A DNA stretch of 64,000 nucleotides from Pyxicephalus adspersus (Eukaryota > Chordata > Amphibia > Anura > Pyxicephalidae). The notes below the pieces were generated by a model. The model saw only the letters and a program-made list of their open reading frames with translations, made no database searches and had not been told where the DNA came from. The position numbers were made by a program, and so were the translations under genes. Shown here one piece after another: positions 1 through 10,410 of this stretch (the first letter of the stretch is position 1; each line of letters starts with the position of its first letter). The stretch spans positions 127,589,848-127,653,847 of the forward strand of contig NC_092858.1 in NCBI RefSeq assembly GCF_032062135.1, given 5' to 3'.

Positions 1-3000
1 AGATATTATATTCATGCAGGAGACGGATTTTGATAGCTCGGGCACCTTTCACTTTGCATCCAAATTTTACCCGGGTGCTCATGCAGCCAACTCTCCATCT
101 AAAAAAAGAGCAGGGGTTGCTATTTTGATTAAAAATTATTTTCAATTTTCTCCCACTTGCTCAATTGTGGACCCGGAGGGCAGATTCCCTATTTTACATG
201 GCAACCTGCAAGGTGTCCCAATCAAGGACAGGTCAGGTTTCTTGCTAAGACCATGGCCCTCCTAGAGGAGTTTACGCACACTCATCTCATTGTTGGGGGA
301 GATTTTAATTCCATCTTCTCCCCTACTCAAGATAGACTGTCTATGCCTACACCATCTCCACCTCCTTTAGTGTTGCAACACGCTAAATTATTTAGACAAT
401 TGGTTAGATGTCACCAGCTTTAAGATAGCTGGAGAATTCAACACCCCACAAGCAGACAGTTTACTTTTTACTCTCCCCCTCATCAAACACATACCCGCAT
501 TGATTATATTATTATTAACTTGCCACTGTTGAGGAACAGTGTTTCTGCTGCTCTTCATCCCATTTCCTGGTCAGACCACACCCCAATCACCTTGGAGGTT
601 CTTTTCGCCCCTGGCAGAACTAGACTCTGCCATTGGGGATTGAACGATTTTCTCCTCAAGAATGAGGACACTAAAATGTCCCTTACTACAGGTCTACAAC
701 ACTACTTTGATGAAAATAAAGGCTCTGTAATGCACACCTCCACCCTCTTGGAGGCCCATATGGCGGTTATCCGGGGTCATTGTGTGGCCTTGAGTTTGTG
801 CCTTAAAAAGAACTCCAATCTGCAGCGTGTCTTGACGGAACAGGCACTGCGGATTGCGGAGGTAAAACTAACTAGCAATCCATCCTTGGGCCTCCTGTGG
901 AGGGTGGCCTCCCTCCACTCCAAACTGAGGGGGTTGGAGCTTTGGAAGGTCAGCTGGATGATGCAGGGAACTAGACAGTTTTACTATTATAAAGGCAAAA
1001 AGGCAGATACGCTCTTGGCATGCAAGTTGAAGGACGCACAAATTAATTCCTCTCCCATGGCCATCAAGGATAAACAAAGAATACTAAGGTATGACCCATC
1101 CCAAATAGCCTACCGGTTTGAGCAATATTATACCCAGTTATATCGTACAGTGCACCAGACACAAGGCTCCATGGGCCCAACTTTGCAATCCAGTATAGAC
1201 TCCTACTTGGCTTAGTTGACTCTCCCCACATTACAAGCTGAGAACTTGGAGCACACTAATAAACCCATCACTGAGGAGAAAATATCAATGGCCATGTCTC
1301 ACCTCCCTTCGCATAAAGCACCTGGCCCAGACAGTTTACCGTATTTATATGATAAAACCTTTTTCCCAAATCTACTCCCCTATTTGGTGGATTTGTTCAA
1401 TGACTTTCTCCAAGATAAACCTATCCCACCTACTATGACATATTCCCATAAAACTGTGATTCCCAAACCAGGTAAAGATCCGATTAATTGTGCTAATTAA
1501 AGACCTAAAGCACTGTTGAACTCGGATCTTAAAATTTACTCTAAGATTTTGGCAAATATTCTTTCCAAACTTTTACCATTTCTTATACATGGGGACCAAA
1601 CGGGCTTCATACCATACTGCCATGCAAGCGATAACACTCAGAGAGTGATTAATGTTATTGATTTCCTCAACAAATGCAAGACCCCTTCCCTAGTACTTAG
1701 CTTAGACGCTGAAAAGGCGTTTGACCAGCTTAGTTGGCCATTTATATTCTCTACCTTTACCAAAATGGGATTTTCCGGACCTTGTGTTAGAGCAATACGT
1801 TCCCTCTACAGTTGCCCTGCGGCCTCTGTTAAGTTGCCTCATGTCTCCTCTAAACTATTCCCATTAAGAACAGAACGCGACAAGGCTGTCCCTTATCTCC
1901 TTTACTTTTTGCTCTTAGTATTGAACCCCTTGCGGAGAAAATCAGATCCAATCCCAATATTCAAGGTGTTACAGTGAAAGATTCCTCCTACAAGTTTTTT
2001 AGTTATTTGCGGATGAAGTTCTTCTTACGTTGACACAACCTACCACCACCCTCCCAAATTTGTGGTCTGAACTTAATGCCTTTAGTACTGTCTCGTGTTA
2101 TAAGGTAAACTCCTCAAAGGCCGAGGCTCTACCTTTATATATACCGCCTGCGCAACTCTCAGCATTACAAAATAGCTATCCTTTTATGTGGCGGGAGCAC
2201 TCTTTAAACTATTTAGGTGCACTCAAGTCGCAGCTATATATACTCAACTGTACACTGGTAACTTCCCCCCATTGTTCCAGGAACTAAATAATTACTTGAA
2301 TAAATGGAAGGGACACTCATTGTCGCTCTTTAGGCGAATTGTGTCAGTGAAAATGATGCTATTACCCAAGCTCCTATATTTGTTTGAAACTCTCCCAGTT
2401 CGGATTCCTCCCCTGACCCTGAGAAAGTTACAGGCTAGCATTTTGAACTTTATCTAGGCTCATAAACGTCACAGACTCTCCAAATCGGTGGTTTGTACAC
2501 CTAAAGAACTGGGAGGTCTGGGGGCTCCAGACCTGGTTAAGTACTATGTAGCGACACACCTTCGTTACTTGCCTTCCTGGATGTTAGTCTCCCCCAGTAT
2601 ATGTCGGAAGTTGGAGGAAGCTTGGATTTCCCTACTCCATACCAATGTGATGCTTTGGAGCTCCTCCTGGTTAATGCCCAGGAGGGATTTGTTGTCCCTG
2701 ATGGCTTTCATGAGGAATACATGGAGAACATACAAATCTAAATATGGTCTCTCTTCTCAGGGCTCTGTGCTTCCATCCATTATACAAACCTCTTTGATAC
2801 CTGACAGTTTAGCTAGAAATATGTGGCACCCATGGAGAGACAGAGGGCTTTTTCATTTCCAAAATATTTTACACCCAGTAGGAAAAGAGACTGCTTTCCT
2901 TTCCGGAATTGCAGGAAAAATTTGATCTCCCTCGAACCACCTTTTTTGCCTATCTACAGATTAGACATTGCCCCTGATTCATCAATAAAATCCGCGCTCG

Positions 3001-3650
3001 CTGGAAGCGCGAAAGTACGCGCGGCCAGATCATCCGATTCTGCTTGATGAATTAGGGGCATTATGTCTAATCACTCTAATCTGTGCCCAGATTTACTGAA
3101 ATAACTCCCTTTGAGAGAATTTGTATTGGAGGTCCGTACTCCAAGGGCCTTATTTCCTCTATTTATGGCCTTCTTCATGAGTCAGCAAAGGAGGTGTCTG
3201 GTAAATTTGCATACATGTGTACTTGGGAGGATATTTTGGGCTATGCCCTGGAGAGGGATACGTGGTCCAAACTATGGGAAGCAGCAAACAAAAGCTCAAT
3301 ATGTATGCTTTATAAAGAATATCTCTACAAGATTTTGTTCCGATGGTATCACATGCCAGCTCTCAGGAACATTTTTTTTTGGTCTTGTCCCCTTATTTAG
3401 GGCTACTGGGGGAGAGTCAATGAGCTAATTGGGGAGGTGACTTAACAACGATTTCCCCTTGACCTGCTCGACCACCTTCTGGGATTGCCCCTTACGGGTC
3501 CCCCTAAACCCACCTGTAAGTTCATTACACATATTCTGGTAGCTGCTCGCACTTTAATTTCCACCAAATGGAAATCCAGACTGCCCCCTCTTTGGAGGAT
3601 TTATACACTTGAATCCAGGATATACACCTGATGTAGTACCTTACTGTTCT
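1..3650 (+). pseudogene. LINE ORF2 (endonuclease-reverse transcriptase), broken
   Basis: This would encode the endonuclease and reverse transcriptase for target-primed reverse transcription. Visible in order: an APE-type endonuclease with QET near residue 2 of the first open segment (14 onward), GGDFN near 297-311 and SDHTP near 571-585; then RT motifs, including KAPGPD near 1318, a YRPxxLLNSD-like block near 1500-1530, LSLDAEKAFD near 1700-1730 and the catalytic box near 2003-2017. The catalytic box reads LFADE in the correct frame, so the second Asp of the expected FADD/YADD is Glu. Stops or frameshifts occur near 265, 423, 1215, 1500, 1977, 2287 and 2457, and a MITE sits at 2970. Recognisable coding continues at 3083-3400 and faintly to about 3650. 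It is clearly dead. Confidence 0.88.
2970..3059. mobile_element. 90-bp Harbinger-like MITE inside the LINE
   Basis: The termini are inverted: GCCCCTGATTCATCAA at the left and its near complement at the right (TTGATGAATTAGGGGC). The three bases ATT flank both sides (2967-2969 and 3060-3062) and may be a target duplication. The GC-rich interior (GCGCGAAAGTACGCGCGG) matches the terminal sequence at 36541-36621 in reverse, which links it to the Harbinger-type family found elsewhere in the window. It interrupts the LINE reading frame, so it is younger than the LINE. Confidence 0.75.
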
Positions 3651-4105
3651 CCTTCTGAACAGGGTTGCAAAATTTAAACAGGTGTGAGAACTCTAGGACG
3701 CCTTCTATACCAGTCTACAGGTTTAATATGTCTCTGTTCCCATGTATCTGTGAGCTCCCCACTTACCCTTGTTTGTCTTCCCCAATCCTTTCACCTCCCC
3801 CCATCTACCTACTTATTAGGTTTATGACCTTTTAATTTTTTTTTCTTTTCTATTGTTTATGTATCTTTACCATTTATTGGGCTTAAAAGAACGGTACTGC
3901 ACTGCCGCTATATTACTGTTACCTATACAAGAGATTTATGTAACATTATCGGATGTACCTATAATCCAGTATGCTATGTTTATGATATGTTTCTATACAT
4001 ATGTTTGGTCCATTTGTTTTAGTGCTCCTTTTTTTGTATTGTTTGTTTCTTTTTTTTTTTCCTCTTATCTCTGTGTATGAAAAATGTTCAATAAAAACTC
4101 ATTTT

Positions 4106-4678
4106 CAAAATAAATATCTGTATTTTTTGAGAGATATACAGAAATTTTTATGGCTTTTTGGATAGATACCAAATGCTATCAGAATTAAATATCTGTATTT
4201 TTTTGAGAGAAATACAGAAATTTTTCTGGCTTTGTGGATATATAGAAGGTGCTATCAGAATTAGGTATATGTATTTTTTGAAGAGAAATACAGAATTTTT
4301 TCTTGTTTTGTGGATATATAGCAAGTGCTATCAGCGTAAAAAAATCTGTATTTTTTTAGATACAGACATTTTTCTAGCCTTTTGGATAGATACCAATTGC
4401 TATCAGAATTAAATATCTGTATTTTTTTGGGAAATACAGAATTTTCTCTGGCTTTGTGGATAAATAGGAAGTGCTATAACAGTTAAATATCCATATTTAT
4501 TTGAGAGAAATACAGAATTTTTTCTGGCTTTGTGGATATATAGCAAGTGCTATCACAGGTAAATATCTGTATTTTTTGAGAGAAATACAGAAATTTTTCT
4601 GGTTTTGTGGATATATAGCAAGTTCTATCACATTTAAATATCCGTATTTTTTTGAGAGAAATACAGAAATTTTTCTGG
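4106..4678 (+). repeat. 75-bp tandem satellite, at least 7.5 copies, truncated by gap
   Basis: A unit of about 75 bp starts at 4112, 4187, 4263, about 4338, 4411, 4485, 4561 and 4636. Each unit reads roughly AAATATCTGTATTTTTTTG, then GAGAAATACAG, a TTTTTCTGGCTTTGTGGATA block and GCTATCAGAATT. Copies differ at several bases and by short indels. The array begins at the LINE tail and runs into the assembly gap, so its true length is unknown. A short inverted pair (CTGTATTTTTT / AGAAATACAG) lies within each unit. Confidence 0.9.
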
Positions 4679-5449
4679 NNNNNNNNNNNNNNNNNNNNNN
4701 NNNNNNNNNNNNNNNNNNNNNNNNNNNNNNNNNNNNNNNNNNNNNNNNNNNNNNNNNNNNNNNNNNNNNNNNNNNNNNNNNNNNNNNNNNNNNNNNNNNN
4801 NNNNNNNNNNNNNNNNNNNNNNNNNNNNNNNNNNNNNNNNNNNNNNNNNNNNNNNNNNNNNNNNNNNNNNNNNNNNNNNNNNNNNNNNNNNNNNNNNNNN
4901 NNNNNNNNNNNNNNNNNNNNNNNNNNNNNNNNNNNNNNNNNNNNNNNNNNNNNNNNNNNNNNNNNNNNNNNNNNNNNNNNNNNNNNNNNNNNNNNNNNNN
5001 NNNNNNNNNNNNNNNNNNNNNNNNNNNNNNNNNNNNNNNNNNNNNNNNNNNNNNNNNNNNNNNNNNNNNNNNNNNNNNNNNNNNNNNNNNNNNNNNNNNN
5101 NNNNNNNNNNNNNNNNNNNNNNNNNNNNNNNNNNNNNNNNNNNNNNNNNNNNNNNNNNNNNNNNNNNNNNNNNNNNNNNNNNNNNNNNNNNNNNNNNNNN
5201 NNNNNNNNNNNNNNNNNNNNNNNNNNNNNNNNNNNNNNNNNNNNNNNNNNNNNNNNNNNNNNNNNNNNNNNNNNNNNNNNNNNNNNNNNNNNNNNNNNNN
5301 NNNNNNNNNNNNNNNNNNNNNNNNNNNNNNNNNNNNNNNNNNNNNNNNNNNNNNNNNNNNNNNNNNNNNNNNNNNNNNNNNNNNNNNNNNNNNNNNNNNN
5401 NNNNNNNNNNNNNNNNNNNNNNNNNNNNNNNNNNNNNNNNNNNNNNNNN
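4679..5449. other. assembly gap (N)
   Basis: 771 unknown bases. The left side is a 75-bp tandem array, so the gap probably represents collapsed or unresolved satellite. Confidence 1.
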
Positions 5450-5625
5450 CACCATTCCTGCGGGAAATAGTGGGCATTCCCACCCCCTGCATTTCCCCTT
5501 GTTTGTTTGGCGAGAACACGACCTCATGGCGAATCACAAGGTTGTTCTCGCTTAAATGTTTGGTAAGCGAGAACAGCCCGGTTCGCCACAAGATCGAACA
5601 TAATAATCTTGCTCTCTCATCCCTA
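5450..5625 (+). repeat. hAT-like MITE fragment (right end)
   Basis: About 130 bp is shared with 54480-54613. Shared blocks include GGCGAGAACACGACCTCATGG and a GTAAGCGAGAA block, and both copies end in a CTCATCCCTA terminus like the element at 5796-6191. Only the right part is visible because the gap lies immediately to the left. Confidence 0.6.
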
Positions 5626-5795
5626 TTCCCAACTAAGTATTTAAGGGTGCAGATATTTAGAGCCTTGCAAAATAAATATTTTTGGGAGTGAAGAATTATT
5701 GTGTTACACAAAAAAATAATGTGCACAAAAAGTTCACACACTTAAGGTATTTAGTAGTGATACAGGGAAACTATGAATCTCTTTGTGTTTGTGTG

Positions 5796-6191
5796 TAGGG
5801 ATGAGCGAGTGAGATTTGTAAATTTGATCGCGCGGCGAATCAGGCCTTTCTGACTTACCGAACATGTAACCGAGAACGCCCTTGTGAATTTGGCCATCAA
5901 ATTCAAATTTTTCAGGACCTGCAGGAGCAATCAGGTGAGCAGAGCTGACAGCGTTGATAGAGGTGACGAATGGGGAGACTTGTCCTCATTTAACCTCTAG
6001 TGCCCAAGTATCGCACACTAAGGAGGATTCCCACGGTTGTGCTCATGAATGAATGCAGCCGTGGGAATCATCTTGTAATTTCCTCGAACTTCCGATGGTT
6101 CCGCGAAATCGGTTTGCCGAAATTTTGCGGACCCATTTTAAGTTCGAGGAAATTTTCACAAGACTGGCAGAGGCCTTCTCGCTCATCCCTA
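5796..6191. mobile_element. 396-bp hAT-type MITE with perfect 8-bp TSD
   Basis: The left terminus TAGGGATGAGCGAG is an exact inverse of the right terminus CTCGCTCATCCCTA. The 8-mer TTTGTGTG flanks both sides (5788-5795 and 6192-6199). An 8-bp duplication with a (C/T)AGGG end is diagnostic of the hAT superfamily. There is no coding capacity. Internal inverted segments (CGTGGGAATC, ATTTCCTCGAACTT) suggest subterminal structure. Confidence 0.88.
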
Positions 6192-6405
6192 TTTGTGTGT
6201 TTATGAAACATACACATTAAAAAGTTCAGAACTATCATTGCTTAAATATGAGTGAAGCAATAGAGGCTGGTTTAGCCCAGAAGCATGACAAATGGCAAAA
6301 AAAGGTGATCTACCAACAGGGGATCACAGTGTCTTGAGACACTTTTGCAGAATATTATCACACAATTTATTACCTTAACCTTACATTCACAGCAAAAACT
6401 ATTAA

Positions 6406-6501
6406 GTCTGCTTAAAGCAGACCTATCATGACATTGTATAAATAAAAAGGGTAGATAACCCTTTTATATAATGAAAAAATGCCTTTTTTTAATACTTTTT
6501 T
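6406..6501. mobile_element. left part of a TTAAAG-type MITE split by piggyBac
   Basis: It begins with CTTAAAGCAGACCTATC and contains an AAAAGGGTAGATAACCCTTTT hairpin that recurs at about 50196-50222. The piggyBac element follows directly at the TTAA. The presumed other half is 10114-10410, which ends in the complementary motif AGATCCACTTTAAAG. The family assignment is by pattern only. Confidence 0.45.
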
Positions 6502-6509
6502 TTAACTCC

Positions 6510-7075
6510 CCTAGCGGTAATCCCGAGTGTGACTCGGGGTTACCGATTTTTGCATAGTTTTCCTACCCCGAGTCACACTTGGGGTAATTTGGGGGGGTCC
6601 CCCTTACCTTAGCCTCATGCTCCAGCAGCGATCAGACGATCCCGCTGTGATGCCTCTTCATCAGGGGGCGTGGCCGGGCGGGAAATTTAAAAGCAGATTA
6701 CTGAGTAATCTGCTTTTAAATACTGCCCGGGTCCTCGCCACCCCGCTGCAAGCATCTGAAGTTGGATGCGATGCACCATGCAGGATTTCTGCATGGTGCA
6801 TCGCATCTAACTGCAGATACGATCACCAAGAGTAAACTCCGGGAGTGATGCCAGCGGCGATTTCCCGCTGGCATCACCCCCCGTAATTTACTGCAGCTGC
6901 TCGCATCACCCGGAGATCAGCCTCCAGGTGATGCAAGCAGCTTCAGGGGAGTGAGTGGAGCGGGACATCCCCACCGCATCACCCGGCAAGATGTGTGACA
7001 TCTTCCAGGTGATGCGATGGATTCTGGGGGCAGGAAATTTAAAAGCAGATTATTATGTAATCTGCTTTTAAATTT
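6510..7075. repeat. palindrome-rich 5' region of the piggyBac element
   Basis: Several strong hairpins can be read. The stem at 6685-6701/6705-6721 has 17 bp and a 3-nt loop. The stem at 6765-6783/6789-6807 has 19 perfect bp and a 5-nt loop, extending to 24 bp with one mismatch. A GATGCCAGCGG stem lies at about 6847-6880. A second copy of the ATTTAAAAGCAGATTA palindrome is at about 7028-7070. A CCCGAGTGTGACTCGGG palindrome lies near the terminus. Part of this block recurs at 62335-62530. Confidence 0.85.
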
Positions 7076-7146
7076 TTTTTTACAGTAAAATACACAGAAA
7101 AACATAAAATAAAAGTATAAAAACACATTTTAGTGCACCAAGCATC

Positions 7147-7725
7147 TATCACGTATAACAGGGAGGGGAGGGAAAACAGAAAGGTGTTGGTCACTACTAG
7201 GCCTCAAATGACTAGGGAAAAGGGAATGGTCACCCCTTGCAGACACCCTAATCTTACCCTAACTCCTAACCGTATGAGTATCCCCTGATAGTGAGGATAC
7301 TCATACACTGGAACCTAGTCCCTACTAGCCCTGTATAGCCCTGGCAGTAGTGTCTGGCTTGAGACTGCTGGTTCCTTCCCCTATGAAGGACCCAGTGTCT
7401 CCCTGAGGCCTAGTAAACAACTAAATAAACACAAAACACCAAAAGTAAAGCAACTTATCTTATTAGCAGATATCAACAGGAACACAGGATGGCTCAACAC
7501 TCCAGCTTTCAACAACCCAGCAGTGAATATCAACCGCACAGCAGGAAGTGTGAGGCCAGACTAAATGGAGGAGCACTAATGACCACCAGCTGCACCTGAT
7601 ACAAGGGGTGTGGTCATTACAAACAACAACACAGAAACAAGTAAAAACAAAGAGACTGTCAGATAACCTCATATGCAGCTTATCTGACAGATCCTCAAAC
7701 TTCAGTCACGGAAGGGACCGTGACA
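7147..7725 (-). repeat. solo LTR with 5-bp TSD, inside piggyBac
   Basis: Read on the minus strand it starts TGTCACGGTCCC and ends TATACGTGATA (an original ACA end with one change). GCATC flanks both sides (7142-7146 and 7726-7730), a normal 5-bp duplication. There is no internal coding region, so this is a recombined solo LTR of a retrovirus-like or Gypsy-like element. It carries a GTCACGG/CCGTGAC hairpin near its start and a CTGTCAGATAA inverted pair near 7656-7690. Confidence 0.8.
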
Positions 7726-7878
7726 GCATCATTGCCCAGTGCCCTGATTTACATTTTGCCCATTATTAGCCCTGACCTTGATCTGACCTTTTGATAACTT
7801 ATAAATCACTTCCTGAATGTATCATTTCATCACTTTGTCTTTGACCTAGATTGTTCCTGACTGATTGCTGGAGACCGC

Positions 7879-9878
7879 ATGGCATCCAAAAGGCACCTCG
7901 CTGGTGCAAGAGCTGTTTTAGAGGAATTTGAACGCAGCGATAGAGGTTTGAAGTCCCTTGTGGAATCGAGCGATAGTGATTCACTAGGAAATCTGTCATC
8001 AAACAGCGAAAGTGAACTGTGAGCGATGATTCTGAACCTGAGGTCAGTGCTGTGCGCACATGGTGTCCTATTGGCCTTGATGTGGACAGGCAGCACCGCC
8101 AAGATTTCCATTCACCGGCGCACCTGGGATGAAAATGAATGCGACGACCCCCTGGCATACCTGAAGTTGTTTTTGACCGATGAAGTTATCGAAAAAATTG
8201 TTGCAGAGACAAACAGGTAAGCCGCTCTGTGTTTGCTAACTTTTTAAAATTTTGCTAATTTTTTTATGCAAATGTGTGCTGCTCTGTTTGCTAACTTTTT
8301 AAAATTTTTGCTAATTTTTTTATGCAAATGTGTGCTGCTCTGTTTGCTAACTTTTTAAAATTTTTGCTAATTTTTTTTATGCAAATGTGTGCTGCTCTGT
8401 TTGCTAACTTTTTGAAATTTTTTGCAAGTTTTTTTTATGCCAACATGTGTGCTGCTCTGTGTTTGCTAACTTTTTGAAAAATTCTTTTGCAAACACATAT
8501 GCTGCTCTGTGTTTGCTAACATATTACTTTCAACCTTCACACTATAAAAGAACATCATAAAAAACATTTTTTATTTTGTTTTATATGCAGGTACGCTGGA
8601 CAACAATTAGGTGCTCCACACCTGAGGTTTGAAGGAGCAGAAAGTGGGAACCTGTGACCAAGGATGTCATTTGGCTGTTTTTGGGCTTGGTGATCCTGCA
8701 GGGAGTTGTGGGCAAACCCGTGCAGAAGTGGTACTGGTCCAAGAACAAAATGATTGCCACTCCATTCTTTGGTACAGTCATGCCAGAATACCGCTTTTCC
8801 CTCATCATGAAGTACCTGCACTTCGCAAATAATGAAGAATTTGATGAGACTACCCATCCTGCACCAAAACTGAAGAAAATTTGGGAAGTGTCTCAGATAA
8901 TTCTACAAAATTTACAGCAAACCTATGCGCCAGAAAGAGATGTCGGCATTGACGAAAGTCTAATGGCTTACAAGGGGAGGCTCAGCTGGGTGCAGTACAT
9001 TGCGTCAAAGAGGGCATGATTTGGCATGAAGACCTATATGCTGTGTGAATCCTCATCTGGCTACATATGGAATACAGTACTGTACACTGGAAAAGGGACA
9101 CAGTTCAACCCCAGATACAGCCATTATGGATTGGCAACATCTTCAGTGCTATCCTCCATTGAGCCACTGCTTAGGTCAGGGCTATTGTGTCATAACCAAC
9201 AATTTCTACACCTCTCCTGAGCTTTATGAGTTCCTTCTGCAACACAGAACAGATGCCTATGGAACCGTTAGGGCTAACAGGCGCAACCTGACATCATAGT
9301 TTGCAAAAGGGAAGCTGAAGACAGGAGAAATTGTTGCCTGGCAAAAAGGCAATATGATGGCCCTGAGATGGCGTGACAAGAAAGATGTGTGCCTGATGAG
9401 TACTGTCCATGATGCCTCCACTGTTCTGGTACACACAAAACGTGGGAAAGAAATAATGAAGCCACAAGTGGTGATTGACTACAACAACACCATGGGAGGT
9501 GTCGACAGAGCTGACCAAGCCATGACATTCTACCCAGCGATGAGGAAACAGCAAAGGAAGTACTACAAGAAGATTTTCAGGCATCTAGTTGAGCAGTGTC
9601 TATGGAATGCCTACGTTCTGTACAAAAAAAATAGTCAGAGGCCTGTGAATCATTCAGACTTCATTTTGCAAGTTTCCGAATCCATAGTCAAGAACCACCA
9701 AACATCATCAGTGGCTATAAATAGACCTGGACGTCGTGCTTCCACTGTTGTCAACCCAGAAGGCCTGACCAGTCGTCACTTCATTGAATACATCCCACCA
9801 ATCCAGAAGAAGGCAGCACCTACAAGGATGTACAAGGATTGCACCCTTGTTTCGAAAATTTCAGTGAGAAATTTTTAG
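7879..9878 (+). pseudogene. piggyBac transposase, spliced, inactivated
   Basis: This is a PGBD4/Uribo-like transposase for TTAA cut-and-paste transposition. Exon 1 is 7879-8216, starting MASKRHLAG and followed by an acidic Ser-rich N-terminus. An intron at 8217-8590 has a GTAAGC donor and a TATATGCAG acceptor. Exon 2 begins at 8591. The DDE/D domain carries DESLMAYKGR (first Asp, near 8950) and DYNNTMGGVDRADQ (third catalytic region, near 9478). The second Asp position reads TNNFYTS instead of TDNFYTS (near 9195), so a catalytic residue is lost. There are frameshifts near 8021, 8640 and 9170, a TGA at 9019 and a TAG at 9297. The Cys-rich C-terminal zinc finger usual for the family is not recognisable after 9800. 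It is dead. Confidence 0.92.
8222..8525 (+). repeat. about 60-bp tandem repeat inside the piggyBac intron
   Basis: Five to six units of GCTCTGTTTGCTAACTTTTT followed by a T-rich stretch with TTTTTGCTAATTTTT and ATGCAAATGTGTGCT fill most of the 374-bp intron. Copies diverge towards the 3' end. Confidence 0.85.
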
Positions 9879-10113
9879 TAAAAAAGTTTTTTTTTGATAA
9901 ATTACATTGTTGTGGTCTAATATTTCATTATTTTTTTATAATATTAATTTATAATTATGTATTAGAATATAATTTATGATTATAATACAATAAATAAATA
10001 TAATTATTATACCTAGAAGTTAATCCTAAGAATTACAGGCCCACAATATTAAAAAAAATAGGATCATTTTTTGCATAAAAAAACGGACAGAATTAGAACG
10101 CTAGGGGGGCCTA

Positions 10114-10410
10114 CAAATGTCATATATCCCAGAAGGCTTCAGGCTGCTTCATTTGTGCATGCCAGATTTTTGGCATGCCAATCCCACACAGTGTCTTTTT
10201 TGTGGGAAACCTGATCTGTGCAGTGCGAGATCGAGTGATGTAGGAAGATCGTGGTAGATGACCAAAGATGGTGGTGCCCAGGATCCCATCCTTACCTAAA
10301 AAAAAAGAAATCAAAAATGGCATGCAACTTGCTGGAATTGATTGCGTAGGGCTCTTTGAAAGTAAATTTTTGTTGTTTTTTTTTTTTTTAAATTAAAGAT
10401 CCACTTTAAA
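10114..10410. mobile_element. probable right part of the TTAAAG-type MITE split by piggyBac
   Basis: It ends in AGATCCACTTTAAAGGG, the inverse of the CTTAAAGCAGACCT-like start at 6406. It contains two T- or A-rich runs and a GGCATGCC palindrome. It is paired with 6406-6501 because the piggyBac lies exactly between them. No coding capacity is seen. Confidence 0.4.

Larger units (their letters stand above)
1..4105 (+). mobile_element. 5'-truncated (by window) LINE, L1/Tx1-like, with 3' UTR
   Basis: A non-LTR retrotransposon whose 5' part lies outside the window. ORF2 remains run to about 3650. They are followed by about 450 bp of T-rich 3' UTR that ends near 4105 with an AATAAA-type signal and an A-rich tail. 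The 75-bp satellite begins directly after the tail. A 90-bp MITE interrupts it at 2970-3059. The L1/Tx1 assignment rests on the endonuclease plus reverse transcriptase order and RT motif style; the exact clade is not resolved. Confidence 0.85.
6502..10109 (+). mobile_element. piggyBac element, decayed, about 3.6 kb
   Basis: The left end is TTAA followed by CTCCCCTAGCGGTAATC. The right end is AATTAGAACGCTAGGGGGG, whose TTAA flank has decayed to CCTA. A relative at 62757-62769 still reads CTAGGGGGG followed by TTAA. Between the ends are a 5' region rich in perfect palindromes, a nested solo LTR (7147-7725) and a spliced transposase pseudogene (7879-9878). The element sits inside another short TIR element. 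Confidence 0.85.

Noticed and set aside
4106..4678. CRISPR-like array
   Set aside because: Units are contiguous with no unique spacers; it is a satellite in eukaryotic DNA. The same applies to the 97-bp and 36-bp arrays.
4497..5741. Long ORFs crossing the first gap on both strands
   Set aside because: They consist almost entirely of N and satellite sequence; the frame across unknown bases has no meaning. The same applies to ORFs over the gaps at 26615 and 37923.
6765..6807. Rho-independent terminator
   Set aside because: A strong hairpin, but this is a eukaryotic transposon, with no T tract and no bacterial context.
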